From contig NVQB01000001.1 of assembly GCA_002319075.1 (NCBI GenBank), positions 558,001-622,000 of the forward strand: DNA of 64,000 bases, read 5' to 3'. Made by a program: the position numbers and the translations under genes. Each line of letters opens with the position of its first letter. Position 1 is the first letter of the stretch. This stretch comes from Sphingobacteriaceae bacterium. GTDB lineage: Bacteria; Bacteroidota; Bacteroidia; B-17B0; Aurantibacillaceae. This document shows, in pieces, positions 37,682-46,310 of the stretch. Below the pieces are notes generated by a model. It saw only the letters and a program-made list of their open reading frames with translations, did no database searches and had not been told where the DNA came from.

Positions 37682-37709
37682 TGCCTCCGCTTTTTAATTG
37701 TTCTTTTTT

Positions 37710-37784
37710 AGTCAATGGTCGCTAGTTTGAAGTTGTCAGTATTAAGCATTCCTACTATAGACTGCTGACTTTAAACTATTGACT
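37710..37784 (-). repeat. Long imperfect inverted repeat between thrS and infC
   Basis: Arms AGTCAATggtcgctAGTTTGAAGTTGTCAGT and AGTCAATAGTTTAAAGTCAGCAGTC face each other across a central segment, directly after the thrS stop. It could fold as an RNA hairpin between the two coding regions. It may be an intergenic repeat element rather than a regulator. Confidence 0.6.
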
Positions 37785-37786
37785 TT

Positions 37787-39736
37787 TTATATTTCTGTTT
37801 TTTGTTTAAAATCGCTTTCAATAAGTTCTTTTACATAATTTGCAAAATCTCCTGCTGTAAACGATCCAATATCTCCTTTGCTTCTCGCTCTTACTGAAAC
37901 AGTTTTTTCTGCTTCTTCTTTTTCTCCTACCACAAGCATGAAAGGAATTTTGTTCATCTCATTATCACGAATTTTCTTGCCTATCTTCTCGTTTCTATCA
38001 TCAACAAATCCACGAATATCAAAATTACTCAATAAATTTAATACATTTTGGGCGTATTCGTTATATTTTTCTGAAATAGGAAGAATTGCGACCTGGTCGG
38101 GCGTTAACCATAAAGGGAAACTTCCGGCACAGTGTTCAATTAAAACAGCTATAAAACGTTCCAGACTTCCAAAAGGCGCCCTGTGGATCATTACCGGACG
38201 GTGTTTTAAATTATCGCTTCCGGTATATTCTAATTCAAAACGCTCTGGTAAGTTATAGTCTACCTGGATGGTTCCCAGCTGCCACTTTCTTCCCAAGGCA
38301 TCTTTTACCATGAAATCCAGTTTTGGGCCATAAAAAGCAGCTTCTCCGAGTTCAGTAACAGTTTTCAGTCCTTTTTCTGCGGCAGACTCAATAATTGCAT
38401 CTTCTGCAAGTTTCCAGTTTTCGTCAGAACCAATGTATTTCTCTTTATTTTCGGGATCACGTAGAGAGATTTGCGCGGTATATTCTTTAAAATCCAGAGC
38501 ATTAAACACGTGCATCACCAGATCAATTACTTTGCAAAATTCTTCTTTTACCTGATCGGGACGCACAAATAAATGCGCATCATCCTGGGTAAAGCCCCGT
38601 ACACGGGTTAAGCCATGCAACTCCCCTTTTTGCTCGTAACGGTAAACAGTTCCGAATTCGGCAAAACGCACAGGCAGGTCTTTGTAAGACTTTGGTGATG
38701 ATTTATATATTTCGCAGTGATGCGGACAGTTCATCGGTTTTAAAAAGAATTCTTCGCCCTCATGCGGTGTTTTAATGGGTTGAAAAGAATCTTTACCGTA
38801 TTTTTCGTAGTGACCTGACGTGATATATAGTTCTTTTTGCGCAATGTGCGGAGTTACAACCGGAAGATAACCGGCTTTTAACTGGGCTTTTTGCATAAAC
38901 TGGATCAATCGCTCGCGCAGCATGGCACCTTTCGGCAACCATAATGGCAAACCAAGACCTACTTTTTCTGAGAATGTAAATAATTCCAGTTCTTTCCCTA
39001 ATTTACGGTGATCACGTTTCTTTGCTTCCTCCAATAAAACAAGATATTCTTTCAAATCCTTGTCTTTAGGAAAAGTAATTCCATAAATACGCGTTAACAT
39101 TTTATTTTTTTCATCGCCTTTCCAATATGCACCGGCAATGTTTAAAATTTTAGCAGCCTTAATAAAACCTGTTGATGGGATATGTGGTCCACGGCAAAGA
39201 TCCGTAAAATTGCCTTGTGTGTACAAAGTAATATTACCATCGTCGAGACGCTCTAACAAATCTAATTTGTACTCATCACCTTTGTCTTTGAAGTAAGTAA
39301 TGGCGTCATTTTTAGAAATTTCTTTCCGCACATATTCGTTATTCTGACGCGCAAGCTCTAACATTTTTTGCTCAATTTTTTCGAAATCGGCAGGAGTTAA
39401 AGATTGTCCGTCAAGATCCACGTCGTAATAAAAACCATTTTCAAGTGGCGGTCCTACCCAAAACTTTACACCGGGATACAGGGCTTCCAGTGCTTCGGCC
39501 ATAATATGTGCAGATGAGTGCCACATGGTTTCTTTACCAAGCTCATCGTTCCACGTTAACAAGTTTACAGAAGCGTCAGAAATGATAGGGCGTGTTGCAT
39601 CCCAAACTTCGTTATTTACTTTGGCGGCTAAAACGTTTCTTGCCAGGCCTTCGCTAATGCTTTTAGCGATTTGCAGTGATGAAGTTCCTTTTTCATATTC
39701 GCGAACAGAACCATCGGGGAGAGTTATTTTTATCAT
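37787..39736 (-). CDS. thrS: Threonyl-tRNA synthetase
   Basis: 649 residues with all domains in order: TGS domain ([24 protein letters not shown]), editing domain with HxxxH ([16 protein letters not shown]) and the later [10 protein letters not shown] Cys/His motif, class II catalytic core with motif 1 ([15 protein letters not shown]), zinc ligand in [14 protein letters not shown], motif 2 ([34 protein letters not shown]) and motif 3 ([20 protein letters not shown]), and C-terminal anticodon-binding domain ([20 protein letters not shown]). Length is standard. The leader carries a hairpin with anticodon-like loop (39748-39766), which may make it autoregulated. Confidence 0.98.
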   Translation of the reverse strand: MIKITLPDGSVREYEKGTSSLQIAKSISEGLARNVLAAKVNNEVWDATRPIISDASVNLLTWNDELGKETMWHSSAHIMAEALEALYPGVKFWVGPPLENGFYYDVDLDGQSLTPADFEKIEQKMLELARQNNEYVRKEISKNDAITYFKDKGDEYKLDLLERLDDGNITLYTQGNFTDLCRGPHIPSTGFIKAAKILNIAGAYWKGDEKNKMLTRIYGITFPKDKDLKEYLVLLEEAKKRDHRKLGKELELFTFSEKVGLGLPLWLPKGAMLRERLIQFMQKAQLKAGYLPVVTPHIAQKELYITSGHYEKYGKDSFQPIKTPHEGEEFFLKPMNCPHHCEIYKSSPKSYKDLPVRFAEFGTVYRYEQKGELHGLTRVRGFTQDDAHLFVRPDQVKEEFCKVIDLVMHVFNALDFKEYTAQISLRDPENKEKYIGSDENWKLAEDAIIESAAEKGLKTVTELGEAAFYGPKLDFMVKDALGRKWQLGTIQVDYNLPERFELEYTGSDNLKHRPVMIHRAPFGSLERFIAVLIEHCAGSFPLWLTPDQVAILPISEKYNEYAQNVLNLLSNFDIRGFVDDRNEKIGKKIRDNEMNKIPFMLVVGEKEEAEKTVSVRARSKGDIGSFTAGDFANYVKELIESDFKQKTEI

Positions 39737-39747
39737 AAATGTTATTT

Positions 39748-39766
39748 ACCTGCAAACAACGCAGGT
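39748..39766 (-). promoter_or_regulatory. Leader hairpin of thrS with anticodon-like UGU loop
   Basis: Minus strand: ACCTGC - GTTGTTT - GCAGGT, a perfect 6-bp stem with a 7-nt loop, ending 11 nt before the ATG at 39736. If the loop is aligned with a tRNA anticodon loop, position 33 is U and 34-36 are UGU, the anticodon of tRNA-Thr(UGU). Position 37 is U, not the usual A. The descending arm contains AGG that could act as ribosome-binding site. A TATCTTTA -7 element (39790-39783, minus) lies upstream. Confidence 0.5.
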
Positions 39767-40072
39767 TTATTTTTCAAGAGTAAAGATAGGAAATATTTCG
39801 CGTAAAAATTCTTTGATTTATTTTAACTCATTTATGAGAGCATTATTTTATTCTTAAACTCATTTTTGGCCGCTGCTTATGAAAATATTCCTTTGGTACG
39901 AAACGCAATGATCATACGAGTTTGATTTAGACTTTTACAGATTGAGGGGTTGAAATTTTGAGATTTGACTGAGAACAAGGGCTAACAAATATTAACAGCG
40001 AAGCACGCAATAGCCTGAAAAATCAGGCGTTTGCCATTTACAGAATTTATATATCTTCACACTTTACATTTT
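39767..40072. other. Intergenic region between divergent thrS and lepB
   Basis: About 300 bp. It contains a thrS -7-like element near 39783-39790. No open frame, RNA gene or repeat was recognised. Confidence 0.5.
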
Positions 40073-41863
40073 ATGGGAAATTATATTTTTTTACTACTGG
40101 TTATAGCCTCCTTTTTTGGACTAAGTAAGTTATTTGCAAAAGCCAATGTGGAGAGCTGGAAAGCATGGATACCGATCTACAATTTTTATATGCTCGCCAA
40201 ATTACTCGATAAGCCTTGGTGGTGGTGCCTTATCATGATCGTTCCGGGTGTAAATATTCTTATGTATGGTGTTTATGGTTTTAATGTTGCCCGCGCCTTT
40301 AATAAACCCAGTAACCAGGATCTTTTGTTTGCTTCTATTTTACCCTATCTCTTTTTTGTGAAAATTGGATTTGATGATACGGCGAAATTTGTAGGTCTGA
40401 GTAAATTTAAAATTGAACCCAGTTCACTGATAAAAAACTGGATTGATCCCATTGTTTTCGCTGTGATTGCGGCTTCCATTATACGTGGATATTTTATTGA
40501 AGCTTTTACTATTCCTACTTCTTCTCTTGAAAAATCTTTGATGGTAGGTGATTTTCTTTTTGTAAACAAATTCGCTTATGGTCCGAAAATACCACAAACT
40601 CCTTTGTCTTTTCCTTTTGCACACTCAACCCTTCCTTTAAGTGAGACTAAGAAATCTTATCTTGAGTGGATAAAGTTGCCTTATTTTCGTTTACCTGGAT
40701 TTGGTTCGGTTAAAAATAATCAGATAGTTGTTTTTAATTATCCCGATGGTGACACCGTTGCGCTTATGCAGCAAAATGCCAGCTATTACCAATTAGTAAG
40801 AGACAGAGCGCACGATTTAAAAACTTACGATAACAATTCGCACCCTGATAATTTTTATATGGGACGGGCGTGGGAAGATATTAATGGCGCACAAAAACCT
40901 TATGGAGAAATTACATCGCGTCCGGTTGACAAAAGAGATCACTATGTAAAACGCTGCGTTGGTATTGCTGGTGATAATTTTGAGGTACGAGATGGTCAAG
41001 TTTACATTAATGGAAAAATGCAAGGCATGCCAGAACGTGCACAACATCGCTACATTGTAAAAACCAACGGGCCTGTTTTTGGTGAAAACAGTGTTACTCA
41101 AAAAAACACGCATGCATTAAGCAATTATACGCTACTCGATGAACTGGACATTTATGTGTCGGAAGCAGGTAAAATTGATGGGGCACCAAACGACACCAAT
41201 TATTACGACCTCAATATGCCTTTGGATGTTGTTGAAAAGGTTAAAGCAATTCCCGGAGTATATTCTACGAAGCTGAAGATTGAACCGAAAAATTATTACG
41301 ATTACCGTGTGTTCCCTCATCATCCTTCTTATGCCTGGAACAATGATAATTTTGGTCCTTTATTAATTCCGAAAGCCGGATTAACTGTTCAAATTGACAC
41401 ACACAATGTTTATTTGTATCAAAAAGCAATGAACACATACGATGATGGAATTCATACTGTAGAAATAAAAGGTGATAAAGTTTATTATGATGGAACTCCG
41501 ATTACCAGCTATACCTTTAAACAAGACTATTATTTTATGATGGGAGATAACCGTCATAATAGCGCTGACAGCAGAAGCTGGGGTTTAGTACCGTATGATC
41601 ACATTGTAGGATCACCTTTCTTCGTGTGGTTTAGTATGAAATATTCTGAGAACAATCCTATAAGTGGAAAGTCTGTTTTGGGATCTTTATTTAAAAACAG
41701 TAAAGAAGGTAAATTCAGGTGGGAGCGTTTCTTATGTTACGTTCAGGATGGTAAACTTCATTCGGTAAAAATTCCATTTATATTAATCATAGTAGCTATC
41801 TGGGGTTTTAGTAAATGGAATAACAGACGCAAACTGAAATTAAAAGAGCAATCGGTAAAATAA
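40073..41863 (+). CDS. lepB: Signal peptidase I (large Bacteroidota form)
   Basis: 596 residues from ATG 40073; the TTG at 40031 is less likely. An N-terminal region of about 120 residues with two or three membrane helices (MGNYIFLLLVIASFFGLSKLFAK; WWWCLIMIVPGVNILMYGVY) precedes the S26 domain. The catalytic Ser151 lies in IPTSSLEKSLMVGD and the catalytic Lys293 in DHYVKRCVGIAGD. The C-terminal box is YYFMMGDNRHNSADSRSWG. A long insertion between the Lys box and the C-terminal box is normal for this phylum. It cleaves Sec signal peptides, including those of the T9SS components here. A paralogue and wbqC follow in an overlapping operon. Confidence 0.95.
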   Translation: MGNYIFLLLVIASFFGLSKLFAKANVESWKAWIPIYNFYMLAKLLDKPWWWCLIMIVPGVNILMYGVYGFNVARAFNKPSNQDLLFASILPYLFFVKIGFDDTAKFVGLSKFKIEPSSLIKNWIDPIVFAVIAASIIRGYFIEAFTIPTSSLEKSLMVGDFLFVNKFAYGPKIPQTPLSFPFAHSTLPLSETKKSYLEWIKLPYFRLPGFGSVKNNQIVVFNYPDGDTVALMQQNASYYQLVRDRAHDLKTYDNNSHPDNFYMGRAWEDINGAQKPYGEITSRPVDKRDHYVKRCVGIAGDNFEVRDGQVYINGKMQGMPERAQHRYIVKTNGPVFGENSVTQKNTHALSNYTLLDELDIYVSEAGKIDGAPNDTNYYDLNMPLDVVEKVKAIPGVYSTKLKIEPKNYYDYRVFPHHPSYAWNNDNFGPLLIPKAGLTVQIDTHNVYLYQKAMNTYDDGIHTVEIKGDKVYYDGTPITSYTFKQDYYFMMGDNRHNSADSRSWGLVPYDHIVGSPFFVWFSMKYSENNPISGKSVLGSLFKNSKEGKFRWERFLCYVQDGKLHSVKIPFILIIVAIWGFSKWNNRRKLKLKEQSVK

Positions 41864-42738
41864 AACACATATTCGATTTTGTAATCCGGATCAGGTGGTT
41901 TATTAGCGCATTTATTGCCCTGGGATTATTTTTCGTTCTTAAGAAATTTGCATTTGATGTTGTAAGAATTAATAGTTACGACATGGCCTCTACCTATAAA
42001 TTTGGCGATGCTGTACTAATAAAAAAAGCTATAAATACTTATACTGCAAATGAGGTCATCTATTTTGAATATCCTATAAAAGATAGCCTCATTACAAGAA
42101 CTTTCGTATTTCAACGCATTGCAGCTTTACCGGGGGACACCCTTGAAGTGGCCGATAAACTGATTTACCGCAATGGTCGTGAATTAAAAGATACCACCAC
42201 TGTAAAACACAATTACTTTATCACGACAAAAAGTAAACGACCACAAACTATTTTCAAAATGTATTATGGTTTAACGGAGGGCGGACAAGTTTCGGATGAA
42301 TTTGATTACTGCTATTCCCTCACAAATATAGAATGTGAACGCCTCAGAGAAGATTCTGCGATTAAGAGTGTGGTAATGAAAACGGAGAAAAAGAATACTT
42401 TTGATGAAACCTGTTTTCCCGGAACGGTTCATTATAAATGGAATATGGATCACTATGGAAAAGTATATATTCCGAAAGTTAATGACACTTTGCAATTGGA
42501 CAGCATCTCTTTAAATCTCTACTATGACCTTATTTCGCAACACGAAAAAAATAATTTAGAGATTCGTCACGATAGTATTTTTATAAATGGGGATCTAACT
42601 AAAACTTATGTCGTAAAGAAGAATTATTATTTTGTAATGGGTGACAACCGCGATAACTCAAATGATTCGAGGGTATGGGGATTTCTACCAGAAAATTGCA
42701 TTCTTGGAAAAGTAATAGCTACGGTTAGAAGAAAATGA
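41860..42738 (+). CDS. Signal peptidase I-like protein lacking both catalytic residues
   Basis: Family S26 homologue of about 292 residues. The first ATG is at 41983, but the frame upstream encodes a transmembrane helix (WFISAFIALGLFFVLKKF) and the start of the S26 active-site segment, so translation probably starts earlier. No ATG, GTG or TTG is available back to the stop at 41821; ATA at 41860 overlaps the lepB TAA as ATAA. In the active-site box RINSYDMASTYKFGD the Ser nucleophile is replaced by Asp (D41). In FVFQRIAALPGD the catalytic Lys is replaced by Gln (Q85). The C-terminal box YYFVMGDNRDNSNDSRVWG is intact. It is therefore probably an inactive partner or regulator of LepB. It overlaps wbqC by 4 bp (ATGA). 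Confidence 0.85.
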   Translation: MKHIFDFVIRIRWFISAFIALGLFFVLKKFAFDVVRINSYDMASTYKFGDAVLIKKAINTYTANEVIYFEYPIKDSLITRTFVFQRIAALPGDTLEVADKLIYRNGRELKDTTTVKHNYFITTKSKRPQTIFKMYYGLTEGGQVSDEFDYCYSLTNIECERLREDSAIKSVVMKTEKKNTFDETCFPGTVHYKWNMDHYGKVYIPKVNDTLQLDSISLNLYYDLISQHEKNNLEIRHDSIFINGDLTKTYVVKKNYYFVMGDNRDNSNDSRVWGFLPENCILGKVIATVRRK

Positions 42739-43358
42739 AAGTCCTTTTGAGTACTGCCTATTGGCCCAATCTCCATTATTTCTGTTATGTATTGAATTCA
42801 GATTCAATTTACATAGAGCAATTTGAAAATTACCAGAAACAAAGTTTTAGAAACAGAACGCAAATTCTCACCGCGAACGGAGCATTAGATCTTTCAATTC
42901 CGGTAAAAAAAAACGCTCCTAAGGAATTTACAAAAGACATCACTATCTCCTACCAGGAAAAGTGGCAGATCAAGCATTGGCGGGCTATTACAAGTGCGTA
43001 TAAAAACTCTCCCTACTTCGAACACTTTGAGAGTGAAATAGAACCCTTTTATACGCAGGAATTTGAAAATCTTTCTGAATATAATTTTTTGCAACTGGAG
43101 ACAGTTCTTAGAATTTTAAAATTAAAAAAGGATCTTCAGTATAGCAGTGCCTATATCAAAACGCCGGAGAACCTTTTAGATCTGAGAGGAGCTATCCATC
43201 CGAAAAAAGAGTTTAAGACGGATAGTTTAGTGATTGAAAGGCTAAATACCAGTTACTATCAGACCTTTGAAAATAAGTTCACCTTTGTTCCTAATTTGAG
43301 CATTCTTGATTTAATCTTTAACACGGGTTTAGAGACTATAGATTATTTACAATCTTGA
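42735..43358 (+). CDS. WbqC-family protein
   Basis: 207 residues, cytoplasmic. The start MKVLLSTAYWPNLHYFCYVLNSD and the segments ENYQKQSFRNRTQILTANGALDLSIPVKK and WRAITSAYKNSPYFEHFESEIEPFY are typical of the WbqC family, proposed to take part in O-antigen/polysaccharide synthesis (possibly acyl or aminoacyl transfer to nucleotide sugars). It is the third gene of the lepB operon, start overlapping the upstream stop as ATGA. It is convergent with the M23 peptidase gene 2 bp away. Confidence 0.9.
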   Translation: MKVLLSTAYWPNLHYFCYVLNSDSIYIEQFENYQKQSFRNRTQILTANGALDLSIPVKKNAPKEFTKDITISYQEKWQIKHWRAITSAYKNSPYFEHFESEIEPFYTQEFENLSEYNFLQLETVLRILKLKKDLQYSSAYIKTPENLLDLRGAIHPKKEFKTDSLVIERLNTSYYQTFENKFTFVPNLSILDLIFNTGLETIDYLQS

Positions 43359-43360
43359 TC

Positions 43361-45028
43361 CTATTTTTTAAGTGTGTATTCAAAAAATGTTTTGTTTCCT
43401 ACTTTATCCTGCACTTCCAGTTTAAACTGCAATAAGCCCATAGGCGTATCTTCATCAAAATAATAGGTAAGCAAGTCTGTTTTGGCGTCATACTCCGCTA
43501 CTACCCAACTGTTGTTCAGCCAAAGATTATACTTTCCTATTCCACAGCCATTATCGGAAATCGCGAAAGAAAAGGAATCCATCATCCAGGCGTCCTTTAA
43601 TTTTTTATCAGAATAGTTCATACGAACTTTGGGAGGAACCGTATCCAGACTTAAATAAAATTTCCCTAACTCTCTGACGCTATAAAAAACAGAATCGTTT
43701 CGATACAGTGGAATGGCCTGAGAACTAGAGCCTTTTAAAAGTACTTTTTCACGGTTATTCCAATAAACAGCGGGCAGTTTAAAACCAAGAGTAATATTTT
43801 GTTTTAAACTCACATTAGGTAACAGGCTTAGTTTTCCGTCGATCTCGAGCGTGTTGTTTATAAAAAAGGAAGAGGAATAAAAAAGCACTTTGGGAGGGAT
43901 AGAAATGGTGAGGTTATTTTTATCACTATCAAATTTTTGTGCACAGTTTACAAAAATATCACCGGCCATCTCCTGGTTTTTGAAGCTATTAATTTGTCTG
44001 GCCTTTAAATAAAATTGTAAGGGACTAGCATTGCCGGATTCGTCCGTGAAAATAATTTTTATCTTTCTAAAAGCTGAGTCAGTAAGAAAAGTCCTGCCCT
44101 TGTTTACAGATGGACCAAAAAGACCTTCCGGATAAATGGTAGGTAAAAACAATTTTTGGAATTTATTCTTTCCAATGTTATCGCTAAAAACATTAATGAA
44201 GCGAGACTCATCGAAAGCAATATTATTTAATTGATGTGAGTATATTAACGTATCGTCCAGATAAATTCGAACCGAAAAAACATTGTTTGAATTTCCATTG
44301 GGATAACACCTGTCGATTCCTGAAAAAGCCAGGCCAACAATGGATTGATTAAGGATAAGATGATCCTCTTCCAAAATCAGAGTATCTTTTCTCACTGATT
44401 GAATTTTGCGAGTGTTCATTAAAACAGGCTGCGTTGTGTCTGAAAGATTGTAAAACGCAATAGCATGAATTTCAGGCGAAGTACGATCAGAGATTCGAAA
44501 AAAGCCGAGTGGGTTTAACGGGATCTCGGTTAGTTCATCACGAATTTCAAAATGAAGATGTGGTCCGGTAGAACCTCCGGTATTGCCGCTCAGGCCTATA
44601 ATTTCATTTCTTCTTACATACACCGACCTTGGCTTTGGTGTAAAGTCGATTTCAAAATTCTGAACGGCATATTGATTTTCTTTTGCAAGATTCGCGATCT
44701 TCATACTAAAAGCATTCAGATGAGCATAAACACTTACCTTGCCATTTGGGTGCGTTATGTAAACACATTTACCATAACCGTAGGGACTCACACGAATTCT
44801 AGAGACATAGCCTTCCTCTATGCTATAAATTGGTAAGTTTATTTTTCCACTGGTAGTAAAATCAATACCTGCATGAAAATGGTTGGGACGTAACTCGCCG
44901 TAGTTAGCTGTAATTACCCCGGGAGAATCAATTGGCCAGACGTATCGGAAAGGACTTTGAGAAAAACAGAAAACGGAATTTAAAAATGCAACAACCGCAC
45001 AGATAGATGATCTAATTATACTCTGCAT
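43361..45028 (-). CDS. M23-family (LytM) peptidoglycan endopeptidase
   Basis: 555 residues with signal peptide (ending SVFCFSQS). The LytM domain lies at about residues 45-180. All zinc ligands are visible: His and Asp in NHFHAGIDF, and the last His of HLHFEIRD. VYAHL also carries the conserved catalytic His, so it is probably active. The remaining 370 residues are beta-rich and may form Ig-like domains for wall or surface contact. It lies 3 bp after the O-antigen ligase-like gene. It likely cleaves cell-wall cross-links. Confidence 0.92.
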   Translation of the reverse strand: MQSIIRSSICAVVAFLNSVFCFSQSPFRYVWPIDSPGVITANYGELRPNHFHAGIDFTTSGKINLPIYSIEEGYVSRIRVSPYGYGKCVYITHPNGKVSVYAHLNAFSMKIANLAKENQYAVQNFEIDFTPKPRSVYVRRNEIIGLSGNTGGSTGPHLHFEIRDELTEIPLNPLGFFRISDRTSPEIHAIAFYNLSDTTQPVLMNTRKIQSVRKDTLILEEDHLILNQSIVGLAFSGIDRCYPNGNSNNVFSVRIYLDDTLIYSHQLNNIAFDESRFINVFSDNIGKNKFQKLFLPTIYPEGLFGPSVNKGRTFLTDSAFRKIKIIFTDESGNASPLQFYLKARQINSFKNQEMAGDIFVNCAQKFDSDKNNLTISIPPKVLFYSSSFFINNTLEIDGKLSLLPNVSLKQNITLGFKLPAVYWNNREKVLLKGSSSQAIPLYRNDSVFYSVRELGKFYLSLDTVPPKVRMNYSDKKLKDAWMMDSFSFAISDNGCGIGKYNLWLNNSWVVAEYDAKTDLLTYYFDEDTPMGLLQFKLEVQDKVGNKTFFEYTLKK

Positions 45029-45031
45029 CGT

Positions 45032-46273
45032 TTAAGACGGAATGGTTTTAGAAGGATCTGTATTCTCTTTAAGTTCTTGTTCGGAAACCTTTTCGAAAAA
45101 ACATGAAAAGAAAACAAAAAACAACACTCCGGCAGAGGTTTGCAACATACTTTCTACAAGGAAATTTAAGATAATTAGGAAGGCAAAAATGCAGAGCAGA
45201 AAATTGCGATCACGAAATCCTTTAAATACAGCCCCGAAAGTCATTAACGCCAACACTGTAAATCCTACAAGTCCAAGTCCTATAAATGTTTGAAAAAACT
45301 GGTTATGGGCATTAAAATGGTGTTCATACGCACCCGTTAAGCCATTGTCTCCATAAGACTTAGTAAGTTTGTCGTTAGCATCACCAACTCCTGTACCGAA
45401 AATAAAATTGTCTTTAATCAGTTTTACAGACTCTTTCCAGATCAGAATTCTTACCGTTGTGCTTTCAGAAGAAGTTTTATCAATATTTTCGAGGGAAGCT
45501 GGATTTAAGGAGTTGAAGCGATTAAAGGGTGCAGGAAATATTTTTACTAAAAGAAAAAGTACAACCAAAAGCGTTGCGCCTACAGCAAAAATTCTTTTTA
45601 AAGTGAAATGTTCTTTGAATTTATAGATCATGAGCAATGGCATGGAAATAAAAAAGCTAATAAGGCCGAGTTTAGACGAGCATAAAAAAATGCTGGTAAC
45701 AAAAATAGAAATGAAAAAATAAGAACTATAGATAACGCTCTTCTGTGTCTTAAACCATTCGTTATAAAACACAACCACAAAAATAATTGCCAAAAGCAAA
45801 TACATTGCAAAATAAGACGCGTGTATAAAATCGGAAAAGAGTGAATAGAAAAAGTAGTCTGATTGTCCGTTAAAAGCGTAAAGAAAGGCTCTGGCTATAA
45901 GATAGAGACAGGCAAAAAAGCAGCCGGAAACAAAAGCAACTACACAGCGTTTCAGAATTTCTACCGGCCATTTAAAACAGAAGAATAAATAGGGGAAAAT
46001 AAAAAAAGTCAGTTTTATTTCAATGCTAAATCCAGCTTCTACTTTATTTTCAGAAAGCAACGCGCTGGCAACTGTAAGGAAAAAAAAAGAAAAAAGCAGA
46101 ATGAGTTTTCTGTTCATAAAACCTTTTTTCAGTGTTTGTTTATCGATGTTCAAAAACGAAGAAAGAAACCAAAGCGCAGCAAGGAGCGATAAAACAAGAG
46201 ATCCAAAAGGAAGGCAGAAGCAGAAGAGAACCGGAAAAAAATAAAAAAGTTTCTGCTTAAATGTTACTTCCAT
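45032..46273 (-). CDS. O-antigen ligase/polymerase-like membrane protein (Wzy_C)
   Basis: 413 residues with about ten to twelve transmembrane helices. The large periplasmic loop near residues 285-325 has the family signature GVGDANDKLTKSYG ... HFNAHNQFFQTFIGLGLVG, with NAHNQFFQ the core motif of the O-antigen ligase/polymerase superfamily. It joins or polymerises surface polysaccharide. It follows the GT4 glycosyltransferase gene by 37 bp and precedes the M23 peptidase by 3 bp. Whether it acts as ligase (WaaL) or polymerase (Wzy) cannot be decided from the sequence. Confidence 0.88.
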   Translation of the reverse strand: MEVTFKQKLFYFFPVLFCFCLPFGSLVLSLLAALWFLSSFLNIDKQTLKKGFMNRKLILLFSFFFLTVASALLSENKVEAGFSIEIKLTFFIFPYLFFCFKWPVEILKRCVVAFVSGCFFACLYLIARAFLYAFNGQSDYFFYSLFSDFIHASYFAMYLLLAIIFVVVFYNEWFKTQKSVIYSSYFFISIFVTSIFLCSSKLGLISFFISMPLLMIYKFKEHFTLKRIFAVGATLLVVLFLLVKIFPAPFNRFNSLNPASLENIDKTSSESTTVRILIWKESVKLIKDNFIFGTGVGDANDKLTKSYGDNGLTGAYEHHFNAHNQFFQTFIGLGLVGFTVLALMTFGAVFKGFRDRNFLLCIFAFLIILNFLVESMLQTSAGVLFFVFFSCFFEKVSEQELKENTDPSKTIPS

Positions 46274-46310
46274 TGTATATGATTAAAGTATAAAGATAGA
46301 CTTTGCCGGA

